NCBI GenBank assembly: GCA_964595575.1
Contig: CAZQRA010000002.1
Location: 1 to 64,000 of the forward strand
Origin: PALSA-612 sp964595575
GTDB lineage: Bacteria; Actinomycetota; Thermoleophilia; Gaiellales; Gaiellaceae
Length of the DNA stretch: 64,000 nucleotides
Reading direction: 5' to 3'
This document shows, piece by piece, positions 8,145-14,549 of the stretch. Every line of letters begins with the position of its first letter. The stretch's first letter is position 1. The position numbers and the translations under genes were made by a program. The notes under the pieces were generated by a model that did not search any database, was not told where the DNA came from, and worked only from the letters and a program-made list of their open reading frames with translations.

Positions 8145-9104
8145 CTACGCCTCCTGTCCCTGGGCGGCCTCGCCGCCCTCGACGCGTCGGCCTTCTGCCC
8201 GCCCCCCGACCATGGAGGCGCCGATGGCCGCCCCGAGGATGAGGACGATCGCCGCCAGCGAGGCGTACGTGGGCACGTGGACGACGTCGGAGAGACCCAT
8301 CTTCGCTCCCACGAAGGCCAGCACCACCCCCAGTCCCACGTTGAGGTACCGGAACCGCTCCACCATGTCCGCGAGCAGGAAGTAGAGCGCCGCCAGCCCT
8401 AGGAGAGAGAAGGCGTTGGCGGCGTAGACGATGAACACCTCCCGGGTGATGGCGAAGATGGCCGGGATGGAGTCGACGGCGAACACGACATCGAACGCGG
8501 CCACGAGGACCAAGGCCGCCAGCAAGGGGGTCGCCACCCACCGCCCGCCCTGTCGAACGACCAGAGCCTCCCCCGCGTAGGAGGCGGCTATCGGCAACCT
8601 GGCGGAGAGAACCCTCATGAGCCGGCTGCCCTCCAGGTCGAGGTGGCTTGGGCCCTGGCGGGCCATCCTGATCCCGGTCACGACCAGGAAGAAGGCAAAC
8701 GCGTAGAGCGTGACGTGGAAGGCGTCAAGCAACGCCGCTCCGGCCAGGATGAACACGCCGCGGAGGACGATCGCGCCCACGATCCCCCAGAAGAGGACCC
8801 GTCGCTGGCTCGCGGCGGGGACGGCGAGGTACGCGAAGATGAGCGCGAACACGAACAGGTTGTCGAGGGAGAGCGACTTCTCGACCAGAAAGCCGGCGAG
8901 GTACTCCTCGGCCCGCGCTCGTCCCCCCCACCACCACACGACCCCCGTGAAGGCGAGACCAAGCGCCGTCCAGGCCAGGCTCCATCCCAGGGCCCTGCCC
9001 AGCGAGATCCGTTGCCCCTTGCCGGCGAAGGCAAGGAGGTCGACGAGGAGGCCGGTCACTACCAGGCAACCGAACGCCGTCCACTGCCAGAGCTCGAGAT
9101 CCAA
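8145..9104 (-). CDS. terC: TerC-family integral membrane protein, probable Mn2+ exporter
   Basis: 319 residues with about nine membrane helices and the TerC signatures EKSLSLDNLFVFALIF and FDVVFAVDSIPAIFAIT, whose acidic residues lie within helices. Several TerC proteins export or allocate manganese, and the leader of this gene contains a yybP-ykoY manganese riboswitch, so Mn2+ export is the most likely role. Translation starts at TTG 9104 behind a strong GGGAGGA ribosome site about 7 nt upstream. The charged C-terminal tail is cytoplasmic and variable. Tellurite resistance is only the historical name of the family. Confidence 0.9.
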   Translation of the reverse strand: MDLELWQWTAFGCLVVTGLLVDLLAFAGKGQRISLGRALGWSLAWTALGLAFTGVVWWWGGRARAEEYLAGFLVEKSLSLDNLFVFALIFAYLAVPAASQRRVLFWGIVGAIVLRGVFILAGAALLDAFHVTLYAFAFFLVVTGIRMARQGPSHLDLEGSRLMRVLSARLPIAASYAGEALVVRQGGRWVATPLLAALVLVAAFDVVFAVDSIPAIFAITREVFIVYAANAFSLLGLAALYFLLADMVERFRYLNVGLGVVLAFVGAKMGLSDVVHVPTYASLAAIVLILGAAIGASMVGGRAEGRRVEGGEAAQGQEA

Positions 9105-9127
9105 AGCGCTTCCTCCCGACGGGTAGT

Positions 9128-9233
9128 ACCGAGTGTCCGCGAAGGTCTCTCCCGCCGCCTGTCGCGGCCAACGCCGCCGGGCCGCTGTGGGCCGAGCTGA
9201 CGACGACGCCCGTCGGGGATACTGCCCTTCGGC
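9128..9233 (-). promoter_or_regulatory. yybP-ykoY (manganese) riboswitch in the terC leader
   Basis: On the minus strand, CGAAGG (about 9227-9232) pairs perfectly with CCTTCG (about 9139-9144). It is followed by GCAGTA, and preceded on the 3' side by GAGA, reproducing the two conserved internal loops of the manganese riboswitch (consensus P1 AAAGG-GGAGUA and GAGA-CCUUU). A CGTCGTCAG element and a GC-rich middle hairpin lie between. One consensus G is C here. The element ends some 25 nt before the terC start. The 3' GGGAGAG is complementary to an upstream CTCTCCC, which offers an alternative fold. Low Mn2+ would be expected to repress terC. Confidence 0.75.
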
Positions 9234-9339
9234 CGGGAGAGTAGCAGCCGGTGAGCTCGGAGGGACTGGAAGCAGAACCGGGAGGGGCCCCGCTATCCGG
9301 GGGCCCGGAGCTGATGCTCCTCCTTGCTAAGGTAAGGAT

Positions 9340-9627
9340 ATGGCAAGGGTAACGAGCAAGCTGCAAGTCACGATCCCCAAGGCGATCGCGCAGCGGTACC
9401 GAATTCAGCCGGGCGAGGAAGTCGAGTTTCTCCCGGCAGGCGAGGCAATTCGCCTCGTCCCCCAGGCCGATCGCCATCGCCAGCCCGATCGAGGGCGGCG
9501 CCTGGAGTTGTTCGACCGGGCCACAGAGCGTCAGCGCGCTCGACAGGCGGCCCGCAGCACCGAGAGCCACCCGACCGAGCGGGGCTGGCGCCGCCAGGAC
9601 CTGTACGACGGTGGCGTCGCTGATTGA
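9340..9627 (+). CDS. AbrB/MazE-type DNA-binding antitoxin
   Basis: 95 residues. The N-terminal swapped-hairpin domain reads SKLQVTIPKAIAQRYRIQPG, close to the SpoVT-AbrB consensus, followed by EEVEFLP. The rest is a charged, probably disordered tail rich in Arg and Gln that would bind the toxin. It overlaps the PIN-domain gene by 17 bp, the normal arrangement of an antitoxin-toxin pair, and probably represses its own promoter. The ATG follows an AAGGTAAGGAT stretch that serves as ribosome site. Confidence 0.85.
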   Translation: MARVTSKLQVTIPKAIAQRYRIQPGEEVEFLPAGEAIRLVPQADRHRQPDRGRRLELFDRATERQRARQAARSTESHPTERGWRRQDLYDGGVAD

Positions 9628-10045
9628 CACCAACGTCCTCGTCTACCGCTTCGACTGGCGCTTCCCGGAGAAGCAGCGGATCGCGACAGAGCTTCTCCGG
9701 AAGGGAATCGCCGAGGGATCGGCCTTCCTCTCCCACCAGGCGATCGTCGAGTTCGTTGCAGCCACGACCCGGCCGCTCGACGGCGCTCCGCCGCTCCTCG
9801 ACGTCGGCGAGGCCCGACGCGAGGCGGAGGAGCTCCTGAGTCAGTTCGACGTACTCTTCCCCGATCAGGAGCTCGTGCGGATCGCGTTACGCGGCGCCGC
9901 CGCCTACGAGCTATCGTGGTTCGACGCCCACATGTGGGCCTACGCCGAGCGGTTTGGTCTCACGGAGCTCGTGTCCGAGGACTTCGAGCACGGACGCCTC
10001 TACGGCACCGTCGAGATCGTCAATCCCTTCTTGGCGACGACGTAA
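9611..10045 (+). CDS. PIN-domain ribonuclease toxin (VapC-like)
   Basis: A 144-residue PIN domain, expected to be a Mg2+-dependent RNase. The acidic active-site residues are visible: Asp in SLIDTNVLVYRFD, Glu in IVEFVAAT, Asp in LSWFDAHMWAYAE and Asp in LVSEDFEHG. It starts at GTG 9611, giving VASLIDTN. The gene is paired with the AbrB-type antitoxin just upstream. The locus is a complete type II toxin-antitoxin pair; the RNA target is not predictable. The spacing to the terminator and tRNA downstream shows no sign of a wider mobile element. Confidence 0.87.
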   Translation: MASLIDTNVLVYRFDWRFPEKQRIATELLRKGIAEGSAFLSHQAIVEFVAATTRPLDGAPPLLDVGEARREAEELLSQFDVLFPDQELVRIALRGAAAYELSWFDAHMWAYAERFGLTELVSEDFEHGRLYGTVEIVNPFLATT

Positions 10046-10108
10046 GCCTGCCGCCCCGGCCCCCTGCGGCACCGGTCGCGTCCGCCCCCGAGGCCCTGCC
10101 AGCATGAC

Positions 10109-10131
10109 AAAGGCCCGCTCCGTGACGGGCC
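10109..10131 (-). terminator. Rho-independent terminator of the initiator tRNA gene
   Basis: On the minus strand just beyond the tRNA, GGCCCG and CGGGCC form a 6 bp stem with an 8-11 nt loop, followed by TTTGT. It also lies downstream of the PIN-toxin gene stop on the plus strand. Confidence 0.6.
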
Positions 10132-10134
10132 GAG

Positions 10135-10208
10135 TAGCGGGGGCAGGATTTGAACCTGCGACCTCCGGGTTATGAGCCCGGCGAGCTACCTGGCTGCTCC
10201 ACCCCGCG
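10135..10208 (-). tRNA. Initiator tRNA-fMet (CAT)
   Basis: Full cloverleaf of 74 nt. The anticodon is CAT in loop CTCATAA. The anticodon stem ends in three G:C pairs (CCGGG/CCCGG), and the first acceptor position is an unpaired C1/U72; both mark an initiator tRNA. D-loop and T-arm (TTCAAAT) are normal. The 3' end is followed by CTC, so CCA is not encoded and must be added enzymatically. Confidence 0.95.
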
Positions 10209-10288
10209 TCGCGCCGTCCAGTATAGCGCTCCCGATAGAGTCCCGAGCGTGGGGCCCGGTACCTGGAAGCAGGCGCGAGGGAGGAGCC

Positions 10289-10612
10289 GTGCCTGAGCTC
10301 GTCTGGGGCTCCTTGGCGGTCTTCCTGGGTGGGCTTCTCGGAGGGGTCGTCTTCGCCGGCGTCCAGGCTGCTCGCGCTCGGAGCCAGGTGCGACCCTCCC
10401 TCGCCCGCATGAGGGCAGGGAGCCGAGCCCTGGCCCTCCGGGGGGAGGCAGTCTCCCAGCGAGCCGGGAGACTGGGAGGGAGAGGGCCCGAGCTCGAGCG
10501 GGCCGTGTCCCGACTGTCGAGCTCCCTGGCGCGCATGGGCGTCCTCCTGGACGCCCTTGAGGAGGCCCGGCCGCTGGCGCTGGCTCTGCGCTGGCTCGCT
10601 CGCCGCCCGTGA
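10289..10612 (+). CDS. Small membrane-anchored coiled-coil protein
   Basis: 107 residues from GTG 10289, which has a GGGAGGAG ribosome site; the upstream open frame runs antisense through the tRNA and is not coding. A Gly-rich membrane helix (about 5-27) is followed by a basic, Arg/Leu-rich helical region likely to form a coiled coil in the cytoplasm. The stop overlaps the start of the exopolyphosphatase gene by 4 bp (GTGA), so the two are translated together. I do not recognise a family. Confidence 0.6.
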   Translation: MPELVWGSLAVFLGGLLGGVVFAGVQAARARSQVRPSLARMRAGSRALALRGEAVSQRAGRLGGRGPELERAVSRLSSSLARMGVLLDALEEARPLALALRWLARRP

Positions 10613-11571
10613 CGCGGGTGGCTGCCATCGACGTGGGTACCAACTCGACCCGCCTCCTCGTCGCCGACGTCGAGGAGAACCGCGTGCAGGAGGTCGTACG
10701 CCGACTGGAGATCACCCGCTTGGGCGAGGGTGTCGACTCGACCCGCCGCCTCGCTCCAGAGGCCATGGCCCGAGCCCGCCGCTCTCTGGAGGAGTTTCGG
10801 CTCCTCGCCCGCGAGCTGGGCGCGGAGCGGGCCCTGGCCGTGGCCACGAGCGCGGTCCGCGACGCCGTGAACGGCCCGGCCTTCCTGGCCGGGATCGAGC
10901 GGGACTACGGCTTCCAGACCCTCCTCGTCAGCGGCGACGAGGAGGCCCTCCTCACTTTCCGGGGCGTCTCCGTGGGTCGGGCCATCGAGCCCTCCACGGC
11001 GGTCGTGGACATCGGGGGCGGCTCCACCGAGCTCATCCTCGGCGGTCCCGAAGGGGTGTGCTTCCACGTCAGCCTCGACCTGGGGTGCGTGCGCATGACC
11101 GAGCGCTACCTCGCCTCCGACCCGCCCACCGAAGCGGAGCTGACCCGCTTGGCGGGGGAGACCCGCGCCCTCCTTCCCCGCCTTCGCCCCCGAGCCGCCA
11201 TCGGCGTCGCCGGCACGGTGACCAGCCTGGCCGCCCTCGACCTCGGGCTCGCCGAGTACGACCCCGAGCGGGTGCACGGACACGTCTTGACGATCGCCGC
11301 CGTGGAGGCCCAGCTCGAGCGGCTGGCCGCGCTGCCGCTGGCGGAGCGCCGCCGGGTGCCCGGGCTGCAGCCCGAGCGCGCGCCGGTCATCGTGGCGGGG
11401 GCTGTCATCCTGCGCGAGATCCTCCGGCGCTACGGCCTGGAGGCGATCGAGGCGAGCGAGCGGGACATCCTCGACGGCGTCGCCCTGGTCGCCGCCGGGG
11501 CGGGGCCGTTGCCGCTACTCGACCGGCAGGGGAGGGGCCAGGGGCGCCCGCCTCGACGACGAACCGCCTGA
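10609..11571 (+). CDS. ppx: Exopolyphosphatase / Ppx-GppA phosphatase
   Basis: 320 residues with the ASKHA-fold phosphate loops AAIDVGTNSTRLLVADV at the N-terminus and VVDIGGGSTELILGG in the middle, and AVATSAVRDA between them. It has the length of the short actinobacterial Ppx without the C-terminal HD-like domain found in E. coli Ppx. It hydrolyses polyphosphate or the pentaphosphate alarmone pppGpp; short actinobacterial forms mostly act on short-chain polyphosphate. The start at GTG 10609 overlaps the upstream small membrane protein. The last 57 bp overlap the convergent DUF3179 gene. Confidence 0.9.
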   Translation: MTRVAAIDVGTNSTRLLVADVEENRVQEVVRRLEITRLGEGVDSTRRLAPEAMARARRSLEEFRLLARELGAERALAVATSAVRDAVNGPAFLAGIERDYGFQTLLVSGDEEALLTFRGVSVGRAIEPSTAVVDIGGGSTELILGGPEGVCFHVSLDLGCVRMTERYLASDPPTEAELTRLAGETRALLPRLRPRAAIGVAGTVTSLAALDLGLAEYDPERVHGHVLTIAAVEAQLERLAALPLAERRRVPGLQPERAPVIVAGAVILREILRRYGLEAIEASERDILDGVALVAAGAGPLPLLDRQGRGQGRPPRRRTA

Positions 11572-12522
11572 GTCCGGCGGCGACGATCGCGCCTCCGGAG
11601 GCTGCCAGAGAGGCGCCCGCGGAAAGAAGTCCACCCAGGCGAACCAGAAGATGGGCGTGGTGGCCAGGGGCCGCCGAGCCTCTCCCTCGACGAGGAAAGC
11701 GCCGGCCGTGTCCGAGGCGGGGTGGTAGACGACCTCGACAGGCTTGCCGGCCAGGACGTCGCGGATCCGGCCGCGACGCGCAAGCTCGCGCAGGGGATAG
11801 GCCTTCGCTGCCGGGGAGAGCACTCCCAGCACGATCTCCTTGGGCGGCAGCCGGTCGTCGCGGCGCCTCGTGCCCAGGATGCCGGTATCCAGACCCACGT
11901 AGTAGCCCTCGCAGGGATCGACCCCCCGTCCGTCCAGGACCGTGGTGTCGGGATGGAGCCGCCTCCAGGCACCCCAGGTGGTGAACGAGGAAGGAAGGAA
12001 CCGTAGCCGCGCCCCCCGTAGCGGACCCTCGACGGCGGCGCCCAGGAGGTGGCTCCACAGGGATCCCGTCTGCCGATCGAACATGATCAGGGAGTTGCGG
12101 TAGAGCATCCCGGAGACGCCGAAGGTGAGGGCTTGCCCGTTTACCTCGCGGTCGTACACGACCGCCGTGAAGCAGAGCGGTCACCAAGTGACGGCGATGG
12201 GCCTCCCCCCGATGGCGTCGTTGACGATCTCGTGGGTGGAGAGAACGCCCACGGGGTAGGCCCGTGCCCGGCCGCCTATCTCGACGCGGATCACACGGGC
12301 GCTATCCGAGAGCTCCGCCTTCGCCGCCGTCGTCAACGGGGGTCGGTCGATGGCGCGGATGGCGTCGCGCGGCAGNNNNNNNNNNNNNNNNNNNNNNNNN
12401 NNNNNNNNNNNNNNNNNNNNNNNNNNNNNNNNNNNNNNNNNNNNNNNNNNNNNNNNNNNNNNNNNNNNNNNNNNNACGAGGCCGAGGAGGAGAAGGAGCG
12501 AGGGGAGCCCGCTTCTGCGCAC
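11515..12522 (-). CDS. DUF3179 protein with in-frame TGA at a conserved Cys: candidate selenoprotein
   Basis: From GTG 12522 the gene encodes a signal-peptide-like start (RRSGLPSLLLLLGL), then a 100 N gap (12376-12475), then HEIVNDAIGGRPIAVTW. There the frame meets TGA at 12181-12183 and continues without frameshift as PLCFTAVVYDRE, LTFGVSGMLYRNSLIMFDR and QTGSLW down to 11515. These blocks are the DUF3179 core, whose usual motif is VTY/W-C-P-L-C; the TGA replaces the first Cys, giving U-P-L-C. A SECIS-like hairpin starts 15 nt after the TGA. A plain nonsense mutation is the alternative. DUF3179 has no firmly known function; the secreted form and U/C-x2-C suggest redox chemistry. Confidence 0.7.
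12148..12165 (-). promoter_or_regulatory. Candidate bacterial SECIS hairpin
   Basis: On the minus strand GCGGTCG-TGTA-CGACCGC forms a perfect 7 bp stem with a 4 nt loop. The apical loop begins 22 nt after the TGA at 12181-12183 and has G as its second base. As I recall the bacterial SECIS model, it asks for a small loop about 16-37 nt downstream with G in its first two positions. High G+C makes chance hairpins common, so this is supportive only. Confidence 0.5.
12376..12475. other. Assembly gap of 100 N
   Basis: Exactly 100 N, the conventional size for a scaffold gap of unknown length. It removes an unknown part of the N-terminal region of the DUF3179 gene, so frame continuity across it has no meaning. 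Confidence 0.99.
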
Positions 12523-12568
12523 ATTCGGTTTAGATGGAGAGAGCCGGCGCCGGGTTCTCGCCCTGGTG

Positions 12569-12982
12569 TCAGCTCTCGCCGGCGGGAGCCGAGTCCTCGG
12601 GAGGCTCGTCCTCGACCAGGCGGCGCTGGAGGGCCGAGCGCGAGACGACGCCCAAGAGCCGCCCCTCCTCGGTCACGGGAAGGCGCTCCACGTCCTCCTC
12701 CTCCATGAGGCGGTAGGCCTCCTCGACCGAGGTGTCGGGCCGCACCGTCAGTCGCGTCGGATCGACGATCTCCCCCACCGGGGTGGCTCTGGGATCGCGC
12801 CCGGCTGCCACTACCCGCTCGACCAGGATCTGCTGGGTCACGACGCCCACCAGCTGGTCGCCGTCGACGACGAGCACCGCTCGCACCTCGGGGCGGACGA
12901 GGAGGGAGCCAGCCTCCTGGGCGCTGGCGGCCACGGGGAGGACGCGCGGGTCGGAGACCATGGCCTCGCGGACGACGGTCAC
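12569..12982 (-). CDS. Tandem CBS-domain protein
   Basis: 137 residues made almost entirely of two CBS motifs. The first covers VREAMVSDPRVLPVAASAQE and LVVDGDQLVGVVT; the second covers VGEIVDPTRLTVRPDTSVEE and LPVTEEGRLLGVVSRSAL. A pair of CBS motifs forms one Bateman module that binds adenine nucleotides and usually regulates a partner protein. No partner domain is fused here, and the neighbours do not suggest one. GTG 12982 starts the gene; the acidic tail is short. Confidence 0.88.
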   Translation of the reverse strand: MTVVREAMVSDPRVLPVAASAQEAGSLLVRPEVRAVLVVDGDQLVGVVTQQILVERVVAAGRDPRATPVGEIVDPTRLTVRPDTSVEEAYRLMEEEDVERLPVTEEGRLLGVVSRSALQRRLVEDEPPEDSAPAGES

Positions 12983-13223
12983 GGCCGAGCTCTCCCTCCC
13001 CGCGCGCAGGCTGAGGCCTCTTCCCCCGCTCCCTGCCCAGATCGGGGTAAGAGGAAGGCTCGCCCGCTCGACCGCCCCGACCGCCCCTGGGGGCAGCCCT
13101 TCCTCGTGGAGGCGGTACGGCCGCTGTCGATCTCGCCAGCCATGGGGACCGGGAAGTGTACGACGGGCAGGAATCGCCCTGCGGTCGCCGAATGTGCCTT
13201 TCCCGTCGTTCCAGGAGGCCCGA

Positions 13224-13319
13224 TTGCGCCATCCCCTGAGGCTCGCCGCGCTCCTGTCGCTGCTCGCCTACGTGGGCGCAGCCCTCGCCCTGCTCTGGCC
13301 AAGGCGAGCACCGTCGTAA
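13224..13319 (+). CDS. Possible 31-residue single-helix membrane protein
   Basis: TTG at 13224 lies 5 nt behind a perfect AGGAGG. The short frame encodes a basic start (RHPLR), one hydrophobic helix (LAALLSLLAYVGAALALLW) and a basic end (PRRAPS), then TAA. The strong ribosome site and the membrane-helix design support it, but its size makes chance possible. It fills the otherwise empty space between the CBS gene and tRNA-Leu. Confidence 0.4.
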   Translation: MRHPLRLAALLSLLAYVGAALALLWPRRAPS

Positions 13320-13331
13320 GGGTCCGACAGG

Positions 13332-13417
13332 TGCCGGGGGAGGGAGTCGAACCCTCATGCCCCTTCGGGGCACCCGATTTTAAGTCGGGCGCGTCTAACC
13401 GGTTCCGCCACCCCGGC
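13332..13417 (-). tRNA. tRNA-Leu (TAA)
   Basis: 86 nt class II tRNA with a long variable arm (TGCCCC-GAA-GGGGCA). The anticodon is TAA in loop ACTTAAAA. The acceptor stem GCCGGGG pairs with CCCCGGC, followed by A73 and CCT, so CCA is not encoded. T-arm TTCGACT is normal. Confidence 0.95.
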
Positions 13418-13437
13418 CCAGGGGTAGCCTACTCCCG

Positions 13438-14178
13438 CTAGCTCCCAGGGCGGAGCTGGCCTACCGGGATGCGCTCGGGGCCCTTGCCGCGGAAGGCGTC
13501 CCGAAAGGCCCGGAAGGCCTCGAGATCGACCCTGGGGCAGACCGCGACGTACGCGGTCCCGGCGTCGGGGTCGCTCTTGGGCGCCGTCCACACGGTCAGG
13601 GCCACTCGAGGTCCCAAGGGCTCGTGCTTGGGGTAGGCGACGCCGGGGAACGGGTCCTGGAGCGGCGACACGAGGAGGCCGTTCGGGCTCTTCTCGTAGA
13701 AGGCGTCGAGCCTCGCCCGCTGGGCCGACGGAAGCGCGGGGCCGTACCAGATGACGATCCCCCCATGCTCGAGGTTGTGCACGGCCTGGCGGGGATCGAC
13801 CGGGTCGGTGTAGGCGTTCCACACGGCCGGGGCAGGGTGGTGCGTTCCGCTGGTGGGAGGGAAGGTGGAGTAGCGGATGCGCTGGTCCTCGCCGGTCATG
13901 TGCCCGCGGCCGGCGCTAGGCGCCGAGCGGAAGCTGCAGCCCGCCGCCTCCATGGCGGCGCGCACGCGGGATACGTCGGCGGCCTGCACGTCGCCGCCCC
14001 CGCCGGAGTCGAGGACGAGGAGGAGGGCCACCACCACGCCGATGACGGCAGCCAGAGCTAGGCCGATGGACACGTTGACGCTGGGCGCCCCGAGGCGAAA
14101 GCCGGCGCCGGGCCGGCGACCGGGACCAGGACCTTGCGCCGTGCGGGGCGGCTGTGGCGTGCGAGGCTTCTTCGCCAC
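13438..14178 (-). CDS. DUF3105 membrane-anchored protein
   Basis: 246 residues: a basic, Pro-rich cytoplasmic start, one membrane helix (about 36-56), then an extracytoplasmic DUF3105 domain. The domain's conserved His-rich blocks are visible: YSTFPPTSGTHHP, then VHNLEHGGIVIWYGP, and VALTVWTAP near the end, with two Cys (C-S-F-R and A-V-C-P). The function of DUF3105 is unknown; the conserved His and Cys could bind metal. GTG 14178 starts the gene. It lies behind tRNA-Leu on the same strand, with its stop 20 bp before the tRNA 5' end. Confidence 0.82.
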   Translation of the reverse strand: MAKKPRTPQPPRTAQGPGPGRRPGAGFRLGAPSVNVSIGLALAAVIGVVVALLLVLDSGGGGDVQAADVSRVRAAMEAAGCSFRSAPSAGRGHMTGEDQRIRYSTFPPTSGTHHPAPAVWNAYTDPVDPRQAVHNLEHGGIVIWYGPALPSAQRARLDAFYEKSPNGLLVSPLQDPFPGVAYPKHEPLGPRVALTVWTAPKSDPDAGTAYVAVCPRVDLEAFRAFRDAFRGKGPERIPVGQLRPGS

Positions 14179-14315
14179 GGAGCGGCGACTCTATCAAGCC
14201 CGAGCCGTCCTCCGCGGGAAGGAGGCGGGGCTGCCACCGGTCCCCCCTTCCCTTTTCGGCCCCGCTCGCGGATACTTTCGCCGCAGGCCAGCCCGACGAG
14301 CGAAAGGGGTACGTC

Positions 14316-14549
14316 ATGGGACTGTTGGACAAGATCCTAGGCCGAACGAGGCAGGTGGCCGAGCAGGTGGCCGAGAAGGGGGCCGAGGTGGCGGGCGAGG
14401 CCCTCGACAAGGGTCGCGAGGTCGCTGCCGAGGGACTGGACAAGGCCGCCGAGGCCATGCACGCCGCCAGCGCCAAGCTCGGGGGCGAGCAGGAGGAAGG
14501 GGGAGAGAGCGGGTCGCAGCCGCCGAAGCCGGAGGAGGAGGGTCAGTAG
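14316..14549 (+). CDS. Small amphipathic helical protein (MT0933-antitoxin-like)
   Basis: 77 residues from ATG 14316, with AAGGGG about 6 nt upstream. MGLLDKILGRTRQVAEQVAE is followed by repeating Ala/Glu/Lys heptad-like helices (EKGAEVAGEALDKGREVAAE), then an acidic, Gly/Ser-rich disordered tail. The start resembles the MT0933 family (MG-L-DK...), annotated as antitoxin in mycobacteria, but no toxin is adjacent; it could also be a stress or LEA-like helix protein. It is convergent with the eRF1-like gene, overlapping by 7 bp. Confidence 0.6.
   Translation: MGLLDKILGRTRQVAEQVAEKGAEVAGEALDKGREVAAEGLDKAAEAMHAASAKLGGEQEEGGESGSQPPKPEEEGQ

Noticed and set aside
12979..13311. 110-residue minus frame between the CBS gene and tRNA-Leu
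   Set aside because: No homology-like pattern, no ribosome site, and composition typical of shadow frames; the plus-strand 31-residue frame is better supported.
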